DNA of 64,000 nucleotides from Azospirillaceae bacterium (lineage in GTDB: Bacteria > Pseudomonadota > Alphaproteobacteria > Azospirillales > Azospirillaceae). Position 1 is the first letter of the stretch. The number at the start of each line of letters is the position of its first letter. Below the pieces are notes generated by a model, which saw only the letters and a list, made by a program, of their open reading frames with translations, was not told the DNA's origin and did not search any database. Where the stretch lies: the NCBI GenBank assembly GCA_028283825.1, contig JAPWJW010000003.1:310001-374000 (forward strand), given 5' to 3'. Made by a program: the position numbers and the translations under genes. Below are positions 8,147-16,068 of the stretch, piece by piece.

Positions 8147-10276
8147 TCAGTGCGGTAGTCCGGCCGCGAATCCGGGCTCGGATCGGGCGGGCGGCAGGGT
8201 GAGGACGAATTCGGTGTCGCCGGGGTGGCTGTTCAGGGTGACATGACCGCCGTGGCGTTCCACGATGGCCTTGACGATCGACAGCCCCAGGCCATTGCCG
8301 CCCTTCTGCCGGCTGTCGGATGAATCGGCCTGGGCGAACTTCTGGAACAGGCGCGGCCGGAACCAGTCGGGCACGCCGGGGCCGGTGTCGTGCACCGACA
8401 GGCGGATGCGCCCCTCCGCCGCCCCGCCCATGACGGTGACGATGCCGCCCAGGTTGGAATATTTGATGGCGTTGGAAATCAGGTTGCCCAGCACCTGGCG
8501 CAGGCGGCGCGGGTCGCCCACCACCGGCAGCGGGCCGCCGTCGCTGTAGCGCAGGGTGACCGTGCGCTCCTCCGCCAGGGGACGCAGATTTTCCACCGCC
8601 TCCGCCGCCAGTTCCGACAGGTCCAGCTTTTCCGACTTCAGGTCCAGGGTGCCGGATTCGATGCGTTCGATGTCCAGCAGGTCGTTGACGATGGCGATCA
8701 GCCGCTCGGCGTTGCGGTCGGCGATGCGCAGCAGGTTCTGCGTCTGCGTCGGCAGGGCGTCAGGCAGGCCCAGCGCCAGGCGGATGGAGCCGTGGATGGA
8801 GGTCAGCGGCGTGCGCAATTCATGGCTGACGGTGGAGATGAAGGCATCCTTCATGCGCTCTACCTCCTTGCGGTGGGTGATGTCGCGCAGCACCAGTGTA
8901 TAGAGCGGCCGTTCCTCCGTCTGGCTGACGGTGACCGTCAGCTCCGCCGGGAAGCGCCGCTCCTCGCCGCGCACCTCGACCTCACGCGGGCCGTTGCCCT
9001 CCAGCGCCAGGGGCAGCCACAGGGCACCGGCCGCGCGGCCGGGGATGATTTCCACGGCCTCTTGCGGTGCGTCGCCGTCCGCCACCGGCATTTCCCGCCC
9101 GTCTTCGGCTGCCGCGCCGGTCTTCAGGCCGGGCAGGGTCAGGAAAAGGTCAACATCGGTGCCCAGCAGCTGGCGCACGTCCCGGCCCAGCATCTCGGCG
9201 GCGGCGCGGTTGGCGGACAGGATGACGCCGCTGTCGGTGATGGTCAGGACGCCGTCTGCCAGGCTGTTCAGGATGACGTCCAGCCGCTCCCGGCTTTCAT
9301 GCACGGTGGACAGCATGCGTCGTTCCAGGGCCTGGCGCTCCTCCCGCCGGCGTTCCCGCTCCTGTCCCTGTTCCTTCAGCGCCTGCAGGGCGCGCGCCAT
9401 GGTGCCCAGTTCATCCCGCCGGCCGGCGCCGGCGATGGCCACGTCGGTATGTCCCCGCGCCAGGCGCCGCAGCGATCGCGTCAGGGCGACGATGGGCAGC
9501 ACCAGGCTGCGCGACAGCAGCAGCCAGATACCCAGGGCGGCGGCCAGCACCAGCCCGCCGCCGGCCAGGATGCCCCACAGGCCGTCGGCTTGCGCGTCGC
9601 GCTGGCGAATCAGGGCGTCATCCAGCGCCGTCTTCTGGGCGGTGGTGATCACGTCCAGGGTGGCGCGCACCGCGTCCATGGCGCGTTTGCCGTTCAGGGC
9701 GCGGGTGGGGTCGCGGGCTGTCACGCGGGTCGTGGGGGCGCTGGCCAAGGCCAGGGTGGGGGTGGCGTAGCCGTTCTGCCAATCGCGGACCTCGGCGCGC
9801 AGTTCGTCCATGCGCCGTTGCTGGTCACTGTCGCCCTGGGTCAGGGCCTCCAGCCGGGCCAGGCGGTTCTCCACCGCCTGCGATCCCTGCCGCAATGGTT
9901 CCAGGAAGGTGGGGTCGCCCGCGACGATATAGCCGCGCAGGCCCGTTTCCTGGTCGATCATGGCGGCGCGCACCGCCTCCGCCGCCTGGATGATGGTCAG
10001 GGCCTGCTGGCTGGCACCGGTGGTGGTGACGATGACGTCAATCTTGCGCAGGCCCCACAGGGAAACGGCGGCGACCAGGACGAACAGGGTGGCGAAGGCC
10101 AGGAACAGGCGGTTGGGAATCGATAGGCCGCGGCGGCCGGTCTCCGGGCCGGACTCGTCCGGCGGAATGGGGATGTTGCTTGCCGCGTCGGGGAAGGGTG
10201 CACCCGGGTGGGGCGCCGGGTGGGACGGACTTTGATGCGTTTCCTCGCGCACCCAGGTGGTGGGATCTTGAGTCAT
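8147..10276 (-). CDS. Membrane sensor histidine kinase (CHASE3-HAMP-PAS-HisKA-HATPase)
   Basis: A 709-residue sensor. After a Pro-rich cytoplasmic start comes TM1 (about 55-75), a periplasmic CHASE3-type helical domain (QETGLRGYIVAGDPTFLEPL is the family signature), TM2, a HAMP linker (RSLRRLARGHTDVA), a PAS domain with an insertion (about 335-470), the H-box STVSHELRTPL near residue 480, and a HATPase_c domain with NLISNAIKYS, HDTGPGV and NGLGLSI. No receiver is fused, which fits the separate regulator just downstream. The ATG at 10276 is chosen because the 25 codons upstream look non-coding. The signal sensed is unknown. Confidence 0.93.
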   Translation of the reverse strand: MTQDPTTWVREETHQSPSHPAPHPGAPFPDAASNIPIPPDESGPETGRRGLSIPNRLFLAFATLFVLVAAVSLWGLRKIDVIVTTTGASQQALTIIQAAEAVRAAMIDQETGLRGYIVAGDPTFLEPLRQGSQAVENRLARLEALTQGDSDQQRRMDELRAEVRDWQNGYATPTLALASAPTTRVTARDPTRALNGKRAMDAVRATLDVITTAQKTALDDALIRQRDAQADGLWGILAGGGLVLAAALGIWLLLSRSLVLPIVALTRSLRRLARGHTDVAIAGAGRRDELGTMARALQALKEQGQERERRREERQALERRMLSTVHESRERLDVILNSLADGVLTITDSGVILSANRAAAEMLGRDVRQLLGTDVDLFLTLPGLKTGAAAEDGREMPVADGDAPQEAVEIIPGRAAGALWLPLALEGNGPREVEVRGEERRFPAELTVTVSQTEERPLYTLVLRDITHRKEVERMKDAFISTVSHELRTPLTSIHGSIRLALGLPDALPTQTQNLLRIADRNAERLIAIVNDLLDIERIESGTLDLKSEKLDLSELAAEAVENLRPLAEERTVTLRYSDGGPLPVVGDPRRLRQVLGNLISNAIKYSNLGGIVTVMGGAAEGRIRLSVHDTGPGVPDWFRPRLFQKFAQADSSDSRQKGGNGLGLSIVKAIVERHGGHVTLNSHPGDTEFVLTLPPARSEPGFAAGLPH

Positions 10277-10477
10277 CCGTCCGTCTTGCCGTGTCGCCGT
10301 GTTGGTCGCCGTCTTAATTCCATCGCCGCCCGGTGCCCCGTCGGCGGGCAAGGGCGGCCGGGGGGCGACTGGGAGAGGAGTTTAACCCCAGAACGTTAAT
10401 ATTTGCCTATCGGGGCAACCCTTTTGGATAGGGATGTCCACTTATCCAGGCTCGATTCCGCGCCCATTCACGTCAAT

Positions 10478-10515
10478 CGCCAAGGGGGCATTTGGTGAGA
10501 AAAAGCCCCTTGGCG
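10478..10515. repeat. 10-bp perfect inverted repeat upstream of fusA
   Basis: CGCCAAGGGG (10478-10487) and CCCCTTGGCG (10506-10515) can pair perfectly around an 18-base loop. There is no T-run on either side, so a simple terminator is unlikely. It lies between the kinase gene start and the fusA promoter and could be an operator or a structured RNA; no further evidence. Confidence 0.5.
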
Positions 10516-10601
10516 GGCAACTTTAGCGCTATGCCCCCGGTTGTACGGCTGCCATGCGCGTTAATCGCCCCTGGTCAGGGGGGACATGCCGCATGAGGCC
10601 C

Positions 10602-10630
10602 TTGGAAAAGGCGGCGGAACGCGCTAGATA
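10602..10630 (+). promoter_or_regulatory. Predicted fusA promoter
   Basis: TTGGAA (10602-10607) and TAGATA (10625-10630) are separated by 17 bases, a good sigma70 fit. Transcription would start near 10637 and give a leader of about 140 nt. Confidence 0.6.
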
Positions 10631-10684
10631 TCCGCCCGCCCGGGAGGTAATGCGGCGTGCCGTCGACCCCCCGGATTTTTTCGT

Positions 10685-10715
10685 GCGGGTCCTTTTGGGG
10701 CCCGCGCTCGTTTTT
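10685..10715 (+). terminator. Terminator-like hairpin in the fusA leader (possible attenuator)
   Basis: GCGGGTCC pairs with GGGCCCGC (one G-U pair) around a short T-rich loop and is followed within six bases by TTTTT. It lies downstream of the predicted promoter and about 60 bases before the fusA start, so it could end transcription early or mark the end of a small leader RNA. Confidence 0.5.
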
Positions 10716-10775
10716 GAACTTCCCCCGCGCCGGCTTCATATCATTGCACCGGACGTTGGACGACGGAGCCCCCTA

Positions 10776-12917
10776 ATGCCCCGCAGCACACCGCTGGACG
10801 ATATTCGCAACATCGGCATCATCGCCCACGTCGATGCCGGCAAGACGACGACCACCGAGCGCATCCTGTACTATACGGGTCGCAAGCACACGATCGTCGA
10901 CATCCATGACACCAAGGATCTGAAGTCGTCGACGACGACCGACTATCTGGAACAGGAACAGAAGCGCGGCATCACCATTCAGTCCGCTGCCGTGTCCTGC
11001 TTCTGGAAGAACAAGAAGATCAACCTGATCGACACCCCAGGCCACGTGGACTTCACCATTGAGGTGAACCGCTCCCTGCGCGTGCTCGACGGTGCCGTGG
11101 TGGTGTTCGACGGCGTGGCCGGTGTGGAACCGCAGACCGAGACCAACTGGCGTCTGGCGGACAACTACAACGTTCCGCGCATGTGCTACGTCAACAAGAT
11201 GGACCGTTCGGGCGCCAGCTTCGGCCGCTGCGTGGACATGATCCGCAAGCGCCTGGGTGCCACCCCGGCCATCATCCAGCTGCCGCTAGGCTCGGAAGAC
11301 AACTTCCGCGGCATGATCGACCTCGTGGAGATGAAGGCCTACGTCTGGTTCTCCGAGGAAAAGGACAGCCAGTGGGAAATCTGGGACGTCACCGACGACC
11401 TGGCCGACAAGCTGAAGATCACCAACGCCTATGACCGCGAACTGCTGGGCAAGGTCGCCGAGTACCGCGCCGAGCTGATCGACACCTGCTTGATGCTGGA
11501 CGACGCGGCCATGGAGCAGTACCTGGACAGCGGCGAGGAGCCGGCGGTCGACGTGCTGAAGGAATGCCTGCGCAAGGGCACCCTGAGCGGCGTCTTCACC
11601 CCCGTCCTGTGCGGTTCCTCGTACAAGAACAAGGGCGTGCAGCAGCTGCTGGACGCGGTGATCTGGTACCTGCCGTCCCCGACGGAAGTCGAGGCCATCA
11701 AGACCGTGGATCCGGACGGCAACCCGAACGGCGAGCGCAAGTCGTCGGACGACGAGCCCTTCTCCGGCCTGGCCTTCAAGGTCATCAACGACAAGTACGG
11801 CGCGCTGACCTTCGTGCGCGTCTACTCCGGCGTTGTGTCCAAGGGCACGTCCCTGCTGAACACCACCCGCGGCAAGCGTGAGCGCATCGGCCGTATCGTG
11901 GAAATGTTCGCCAAGGAAGCCAACGACCTGGAAGAAGCGCGCGCTGGCGACATCGTGGCCTTCGTCTCGCTGGCCGAGACGGATACCGGTGACACCCTGT
12001 GCGACGCCAGCGCCCCGGTGGTGCTGGAGCGCATGCGTTTCCCCGACCCCGTCATCAGCGTGTCGGTGGAGCCGAAGAACCGTATCGACCAGGACAAGTT
12101 CGGCGCCGCCCTGGGCAAGATGGTCCGCGCGGATCCGTCGCTGCGTCTGGAAACGGACCGCGACACCGGCCAGACCCTGCTGCGCGGCATGGGCGAGCTG
12201 CACTTGGAAGTGACGCTCGACCGTATGCGCACCGAGTTCGGCGTGGAAGGTGTGATGGGCCGGCCGCAGGTCGCCTATCGTGAGACGATCACCAAGACCG
12301 TCGAATACACCTATACCCACAAGAAGCAGACCGGTGGTTCGGGCCAGTTCGCCGAAGTGAAGATCCGCTTCGAGCCGAAGGCGCGCGGTGAGGGCTTCAA
12401 GTTCACCGATAAGGTCGTCGGCGGCACCGTGCCGCGCGAATACGTCCCGTCGGTGGACAAGGGCCTGACCGTCCAGAAGGAAGACGGCGTCCTCGCCGGC
12501 TACCCGACGGTCGATTTCGAAGCCACCCTGCTGGACGGCAAGTACCACGAAGTGGACTCGAACGCCCTGACGTTCGAAATCGCCGCCAAGGCCTGCTTCC
12601 GCGAAGGCATCCGGACCGCCGGTCCGATCCTGCTGGAGCCGGTGATGAAGGTCGAAGTGGTGGTTCCCGACGACTACCTGGGCGACGTGATCGGCGACAT
12701 CAACCGTCGCCGTGGCACGGTGCTGGGCCAGCTTGAGCGTGGCCACAACATCGCCGTGGAATCCCACGTGCCGCTGTCCGAAATGTTCGGTTACATCGGT
12801 CAGCTGCGCGGCATGACCTCGGGTCGTGGCTCCTACACCATGGAGTTCTCGCACTACGAGCCGGTGCCGAAGAACGTGGCCGACGAAATCGTGGCGAAGA
12901 GCGGCAAGGCCGCCTAA
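10776..12917 (+). CDS. fusA: Translation elongation factor G
   Basis: GTPase that drives ribosomal translocation and, with RRF, recycling; 713 aa, slightly longer than the usual 690-700. G motifs: [12 protein letters not shown] (about residues 17-28), [17 protein letters not shown]. The domain IV motif [12 protein letters not shown] and the domain V end ([16 protein letters not shown]) are canonical. The switch I segment ([20 protein letters not shown]) differs from the standard GEVHDGAATMDWMEQEQE. The ATG at 10776 gives [20 protein letters not shown], the standard opening; the longer upstream frame is leader sequence. Frequent CGT arginine codons suggest high expression. The gene is not beside rpsL, rpsG or tuf, so it may be a second EF-G copy. 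A strong terminator follows. Confidence 0.95.
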   Translation: MPRSTPLDDIRNIGIIAHVDAGKTTTTERILYYTGRKHTIVDIHDTKDLKSSTTTDYLEQEQKRGITIQSAAVSCFWKNKKINLIDTPGHVDFTIEVNRSLRVLDGAVVVFDGVAGVEPQTETNWRLADNYNVPRMCYVNKMDRSGASFGRCVDMIRKRLGATPAIIQLPLGSEDNFRGMIDLVEMKAYVWFSEEKDSQWEIWDVTDDLADKLKITNAYDRELLGKVAEYRAELIDTCLMLDDAAMEQYLDSGEEPAVDVLKECLRKGTLSGVFTPVLCGSSYKNKGVQQLLDAVIWYLPSPTEVEAIKTVDPDGNPNGERKSSDDEPFSGLAFKVINDKYGALTFVRVYSGVVSKGTSLLNTTRGKRERIGRIVEMFAKEANDLEEARAGDIVAFVSLAETDTGDTLCDASAPVVLERMRFPDPVISVSVEPKNRIDQDKFGAALGKMVRADPSLRLETDRDTGQTLLRGMGELHLEVTLDRMRTEFGVEGVMGRPQVAYRETITKTVEYTYTHKKQTGGSGQFAEVKIRFEPKARGEGFKFTDKVVGGTVPREYVPSVDKGLTVQKEDGVLAGYPTVDFEATLLDGKYHEVDSNALTFEIAAKACFREGIRTAGPILLEPVMKVEVVVPDDYLGDVIGDINRRRGTVLGQLERGHNIAVESHVPLSEMFGYIGQLRGMTSGRGSYTMEFSHYEPVPKNVADEIVAKSGKAA

Positions 12918-12951
12918 GTCCCGGTTTCCCGGACATTTGAGTACAAGGTTG

Positions 12952-12979
12952 CGGCCGCCCCTTCTTGGGGCGGCCGTTT
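12952..12979 (+). terminator. Rho-independent terminator of fusA
   Basis: CGGCCGCCCC (12952-12961) and GGGGCGGCCG (12967-12976) form a perfect 10-bp stem with a 5-base loop followed by TTT. It lies 35 bases after the fusA stop. Confidence 0.85.
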
Positions 12980-13075
12980 CCGTATGTGGCTTTCGTTACG
13001 GCTGCCATCGGGCGCGCATGCGCATTATCGCATGGCAGGGGGGACGAGGTGTCCTTGGCCTCCGGCGTCCACCGG

Positions 13076-13104
13076 TTGCACTATCGCCCGCGATTGATTA
13101 TCTG
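13076..13104 (+). promoter_or_regulatory. Predicted argC promoter
   Basis: TTGCAC (13076-13081) and TATCTG (13099-13104) are spaced by 17 bases and end 56 bases before the argC start. The segment just upstream (12997-13045) resembles the segment upstream of the fusA promoter. Confidence 0.5.
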
Positions 13105-13160
13105 CCCCGTCAACGGTTGGCGGTTTTTCGCATCGTAGCCTCGGAAGGAGTATCCATCCC

Positions 13161-14204
13161 ATGTCCACCGCCTTGCGCGTCGCCATCCTCGGTGCTTCCG
13201 GCTATACCGGCGCGGAACTGGTCCGCCTGCTGGTCCGTCATGCGGACGTGCGCCTGGTGGCCCTGACGGCGGAGCGACAGGCCGGCAAGCCACTGGGCGA
13301 GGTCTTCCCGCATCTGGGCGGCTACGATCTGCCGGACCTGGTGAAGATCGACCAGGTGGACTGGGACGGCGTGGACTTCGTCTTCTGCGCCCTGCCGCAT
13401 GGCACGACGCAGGAAGTGATCGCCGGCCTGCCCCGGCGGCTGAAGGTGGTGGATTTGTCGGCGGACTTCCGCCTGCACGATGTCGAGACCTATGCCACCT
13501 GGTACGGCCATGCCCACCAGGCGGTGGATTTGCAGGCCGAGGCCGTCTACGGCCTGGTGGAGGCCAACCGTGAGGCGGTGAAGGGTGCCCGCCTGGTGGC
13601 CAACCCCGGCTGCTATCCCACGGCCTCGCAGCTGCCGCTGCTGCCACTGCTGCGCCAGGGCCTGATCCTGGCTGACGACATCATCATCGACGCCAAGTCC
13701 GGGGTTTCCGGCGCCGGCCGCGATGCCAAGCAGGCCAACCTCTATGGCGAAGTGGCGGAAGGCATCCATGCCTATGGCGTCGCCAGCCATCGCCACGCCC
13801 CGGAGATCGAGCAGGGGGTGAGCGAGGCGGCGGGCAAGCCGGTGGTGGTGAACTTCACCCCCCACCTGATGCCCATGAGCCGGGGCATCCTGTCCAGCAT
13901 CTATGTGAAGCTGGCGCCCGGCGTGACCGCCGACGACCTGCGTGCCGCCCTGGTTGCCGCTTACCAGGGCGAGACCTTCGTGCGTGTCCTGCCCGCCGGC
14001 CAGGCGCCGCAGACCCGCCACGTGCGGGGCAGCAACCATTGCCTGATCGGCGTCTTCGCCGACCGGGTGCCCGGCCGCGCCATCCTGCTGTCGGTCATCG
14101 ACAACCTGGTGAAGGGCGCCTCGGGCCAGGCCGTCCAGAACATGAACCTGATGATGGGTTATCCCGAGCAGCGCGGGCTGGAACAGGCGCCCATGTTCCC
14201 GTAA
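13161..14204 (+). CDS. argC: N-acetyl-gamma-glutamyl-phosphate reductase
   Basis: Third step of arginine biosynthesis: NADPH-dependent reduction of N-acetylglutamyl phosphate to the semialdehyde (EC 1.2.1.38). The protein is 347 aa, the standard type 1 length. The Rossmann motif is LGASGYTGAEL (about residues 10-20); the catalytic Cys is in NPGCYPT near residue 150; the C-terminal half has the dimerisation/catalytic motifs HRHAPEIEQ and HLMPMSRGI. The ATG is preceded by GGAAGGA. It is monocistronic here: a terminator ends 25 bases before the next gene. Confidence 0.97.
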   Translation: MSTALRVAILGASGYTGAELVRLLVRHADVRLVALTAERQAGKPLGEVFPHLGGYDLPDLVKIDQVDWDGVDFVFCALPHGTTQEVIAGLPRRLKVVDLSADFRLHDVETYATWYGHAHQAVDLQAEAVYGLVEANREAVKGARLVANPGCYPTASQLPLLPLLRQGLILADDIIIDAKSGVSGAGRDAKQANLYGEVAEGIHAYGVASHRHAPEIEQGVSEAAGKPVVVNFTPHLMPMSRGILSSIYVKLAPGVTADDLRAALVAAYQGETFVRVLPAGQAPQTRHVRGSNHCLIGVFADRVPGRAILLSVIDNLVKGASGQAVQNMNLMMGYPEQRGLEQAPMFP

Positions 14205-14225
14205 TCAGTACGGGGTCCGATGTTC

Positions 14226-14260
14226 AAAGGCCCGGGCCGCGACACCCGGGCCTTTTTCTT
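14226..14260 (+). terminator. Rho-independent terminator of argC
   Basis: AAAGGCCCGGG (14226-14236) pairs with CCCGGGCCTTT (14245-14255) around an 8-base loop, followed by a T-rich tail. It starts 22 bases after the argC stop. Confidence 0.88.
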
Positions 14261-14285
14261 TGAAGCATAAAAACCGGAGGCGACG

Positions 14286-14837
14286 ATGACCGATGTGAAA
14301 CAAGCCCTCACCACCGTCCGGCCCACCGTGCTGCCCTACAAGGGCGTGCTGCCCCGCATCCATGACAGCGCCTTCCTGGCCAACGCCGTGGTCATCGGCG
14401 ACGTGGAGATCGGGGAGGAGGCCAGCCTGTGGTTCAACGTCACCGTCCGTGGCGACGTGAACCAGATCCGCATCGGCAAACGCACCAACATCCAGGATGG
14501 CACCACCGTCCACTGCACCCACCTGCGCTTCACCACGGTCATCGGCGATGATGTGACGGTGGGGCACATGGCCCTGCTGCATGGCTGCGTCATCGAGGAC
14601 GGCGCCTTCATTGGCATGAAGGCCTGCGTCATGGACGGCGCCGTGGTGGAAAGCGGCGCCATGGTGGCCGCCGGCGCCCTGGTCACGCCCGGCAAGCGGG
14701 TGAAGGCCGGCGAACTGTGGGGCGGCAGCCCCGCCCGCCTGCTGCGCCCCCTGACCGACCAGGACAAGGCCACGCTGCCCCTGACCGTGCCGCACTACGT
14801 CCGCCTGTCGCGGCAGTATATGAGTGAGATGGGGTGA
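14286..14837 (+). CDS. Gamma-carbonic anhydrase family protein (left-handed beta-helix)
   Basis: A 183-aa hexapeptide-repeat protein of the gamma-CA/PaaY/YrdA type. The repeats (VVIGDVEIGEEASLWFNV, IRIGKRTNIQDGTTVH) run through most of the chain and end with the helix GGSPARLLRPLT. The three zinc-ligand histidines of the family can be placed in TTVHCTH, VGHMALLHGC. These proteins form trimers; carbonic anhydrase activity is proven only for some members, so the enzymatic role is not certain. The start follows a CGGAGG ribosome site. It shares no operon with argC because a terminator lies between. Confidence 0.92.
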   Translation: MTDVKQALTTVRPTVLPYKGVLPRIHDSAFLANAVVIGDVEIGEEASLWFNVTVRGDVNQIRIGKRTNIQDGTTVHCTHLRFTTVIGDDVTVGHMALLHGCVIEDGAFIGMKACVMDGAVVESGAMVAAGALVTPGKRVKAGELWGGSPARLLRPLTDQDKATLPLTVPHYVRLSRQYMSEMG

Positions 14838-14877
14838 GGGGCTCGACAATCCCGATGGACGGTGCCACCCTTCTGAC

Positions 14878-15066
14878 ATGAGCAAAACCCTTCCCACGCC
14901 CGGCCTTGAAGATGAAGCCGCCGCTGAATTGGTGGCGCTCACGGCTGCCGTGGAAAAGGCGCGGCAGAACAAGCGGGGCGTTCCCCATTCGGAAATGCGG
15001 GAATGGCTGCTCGAATTGGCGGAAGGCCGATTTGACGCACCGCCGCCAAAGGCGCGGAATCTGTGA
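14878..15066 (+). CDS. Putative type II antitoxin (orphaned)
   Basis: A 62-aa acidic protein with a helical N-terminal half and the segment RGVPHSEMREWLLELAEG, followed by a Pro-rich tail typical of the toxin-wrapping end of small antitoxins. The start at ATG 14878 is chosen; the same frame is open from 14824 but would overlap the carbonic anhydrase gene. Its stop TGA overlaps a GTG codon (GTGA, 15063-15066), the usual antitoxin-toxin junction, but the following toxin frame is destroyed. The antitoxin reading is therefore based on size, composition and context rather than on a firm family match. Confidence 0.5.
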   Translation: MSKTLPTPGLEDEAAAELVALTAAVEKARQNKRGVPHSEMREWLLELAEGRFDAPPPKARNL

Positions 15067-15150
15067 GCGTCATTTGGCGTGTATGAAATCGCCGCTGATT
15101 CCGACGTTTACATTCTGCGCGTTTGGCATGGGGCGCAGGAACAGCCGTAA
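15063..15150 (+). pseudogene. Remnant of a RelE/ParE-type toxin gene
   Basis: Starting at the GTG that overlaps the antitoxin stop, the frame reads VSVIWRV and then stops. In the +1 frame from 15079 the sequence reads VYEIAADSDVYILRVWHGA followed by QEQP and a TAA at 15148. The ILRVWHGA ending is the typical C-terminus of ParE/RelE toxins, in which the last beta strand carries an Arg followed by HGA. A full toxin has 85-100 residues, so an internal deletion of about 60-70 codons with a frame change is the simplest explanation. No functional toxin can be made. Confidence 0.6.
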
Positions 15151-15182
15151 AGCCCGCTGACCGGGCCTTACAGCTTGGGGTC

Positions 15183-15953
15183 TTACCCCAGATTGAACCG
15201 GGTGATGGCGGCGGCGATATCGTTGCCGAAGTCGGGGCCGAGGTGGATCATCGCGACCTCGGGCGGAATGCCCTTCAGGCTGGCGGCGTCCAGGCTGGTC
15301 AGCAGCGCCATGGGCACCGCCTCGGTCAGGGAGATGGCGCGGAGCGCGCGGATCAGGTCGACGCCGCCCAACCCGTCCATGACGGCCGACGCGATGATCA
15401 TGTCGGGCGGCACGCGCACGGCCAGGGCCAGGGCCTCGATGGGATCGGTCAGGGCGTTGACCTTGAAGCCGCAGGCCGCCAGTTCCGCCGCCACCCGCCG
15501 CGCCACGATCTTGTTCGGGCTGACCAGCATGATGTCGACGTCGTGGATTTCGATGTCGGCGATGTCGAATTCGTAACGCGAGGGCAGGGCGCGGATGACG
15601 GCGTTGGTGGCCGCTAGGTCCGGCGTGTCGTCGCGGTCGGCCGCCTCGGCGATGCGGTCGGCGAAGGTGTGCAGATCGACGACCTGATGCTCGCTGAGGT
15701 CCTTCAGGCCGTTCAGATAGGCTTCCAGACGCTGGGCGATCAGGCTGACCAGGGGAAAGCCGAAGGAGGTGCCGGAGCCGCGCAGGCTGTGGGCGTCGCG
15801 CCGGATGGCCAGCAGGCCGTCGCTGGTGGGCGTGCGTCCCAGGGAGACGGCCTTCAGCGTTTCGTACAGGGCGCCCAGGCGATCATGAACGTCGTCGCGG
15901 AATTCGACCTTGAGCTGTTCGATAAGGTCGTCGAAATCAGTCTGTTCAACCAT
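15183..15953 (-). CDS. Hpt protein with a C-terminal pseudo-receiver
   Basis: A 256-aa protein. The N-terminal half (about 1-110) is an Hpt domain with the phosphorylatable His in AHSLRGSGTSFGFP. The C-terminal half (about 135-256) has the receiver fold pattern but none of its catalytic residues: LVSPN replaces the acidic pair, the phospho-acceptor position reads IIASAVMDG, and the conserved final Lys is absent. It resembles the N-terminal Hpt plus degenerate receiver of the diguanylate cyclase at 5930-7597, so the two are probably paralogues. ATG 15953 is chosen because GAGG lies 8 bases upstream; 15980 is an alternative. No cognate kinase is adjacent. Confidence 0.82.
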   Translation of the reverse strand: MVEQTDFDDLIEQLKVEFRDDVHDRLGALYETLKAVSLGRTPTSDGLLAIRRDAHSLRGSGTSFGFPLVSLIAQRLEAYLNGLKDLSEHQVVDLHTFADRIAEAADRDDTPDLAATNAVIRALPSRYEFDIADIEIHDVDIMLVSPNKIVARRVAAELAACGFKVNALTDPIEALALAVRVPPDMIIASAVMDGLGGVDLIRALRAISLTEAVPMALLTSLDAASLKGIPPEVAMIHLGPDFGNDIAAAITRFNLG

Positions 15954-16068
15954 CGTGTTCCTCAGCGTCCCTATCGGCATCTAGCCCGCCGATACGCGAA
16001 CGCGCAAGACGGGGACCGTCCTGCGCGTTGGTGCATTGGTATCGGTTGAACAACAAAGGAAATTGCCG

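Larger units (their letters stand above)
10277..10775. other. Regulatory intergenic region between divergent kinase and fusA genes
   Basis: No gene is supported in these 499 bases, although one frame is open into fusA from 10554. Contents in order: a long perfect inverted repeat (10478-10515), a segment that recurs upstream of argC (10544-10585), a sigma70-type promoter (10602-10630), and a terminator-like hairpin with a T-run (10685-10715) inside the predicted fusA leader. Confidence 0.7.

Noticed and set aside
8390-10126. 578-codon open frame opposite the CHASE3 histidine kinase
   Set aside because: Same mirror effect: Gln/Gly/His/Arg-rich composition without any domain.
11286-12854. 522-codon open frame opposite fusA
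   Set aside because: Antisense shadow of a strongly biased coding sequence; no plausible protein features.
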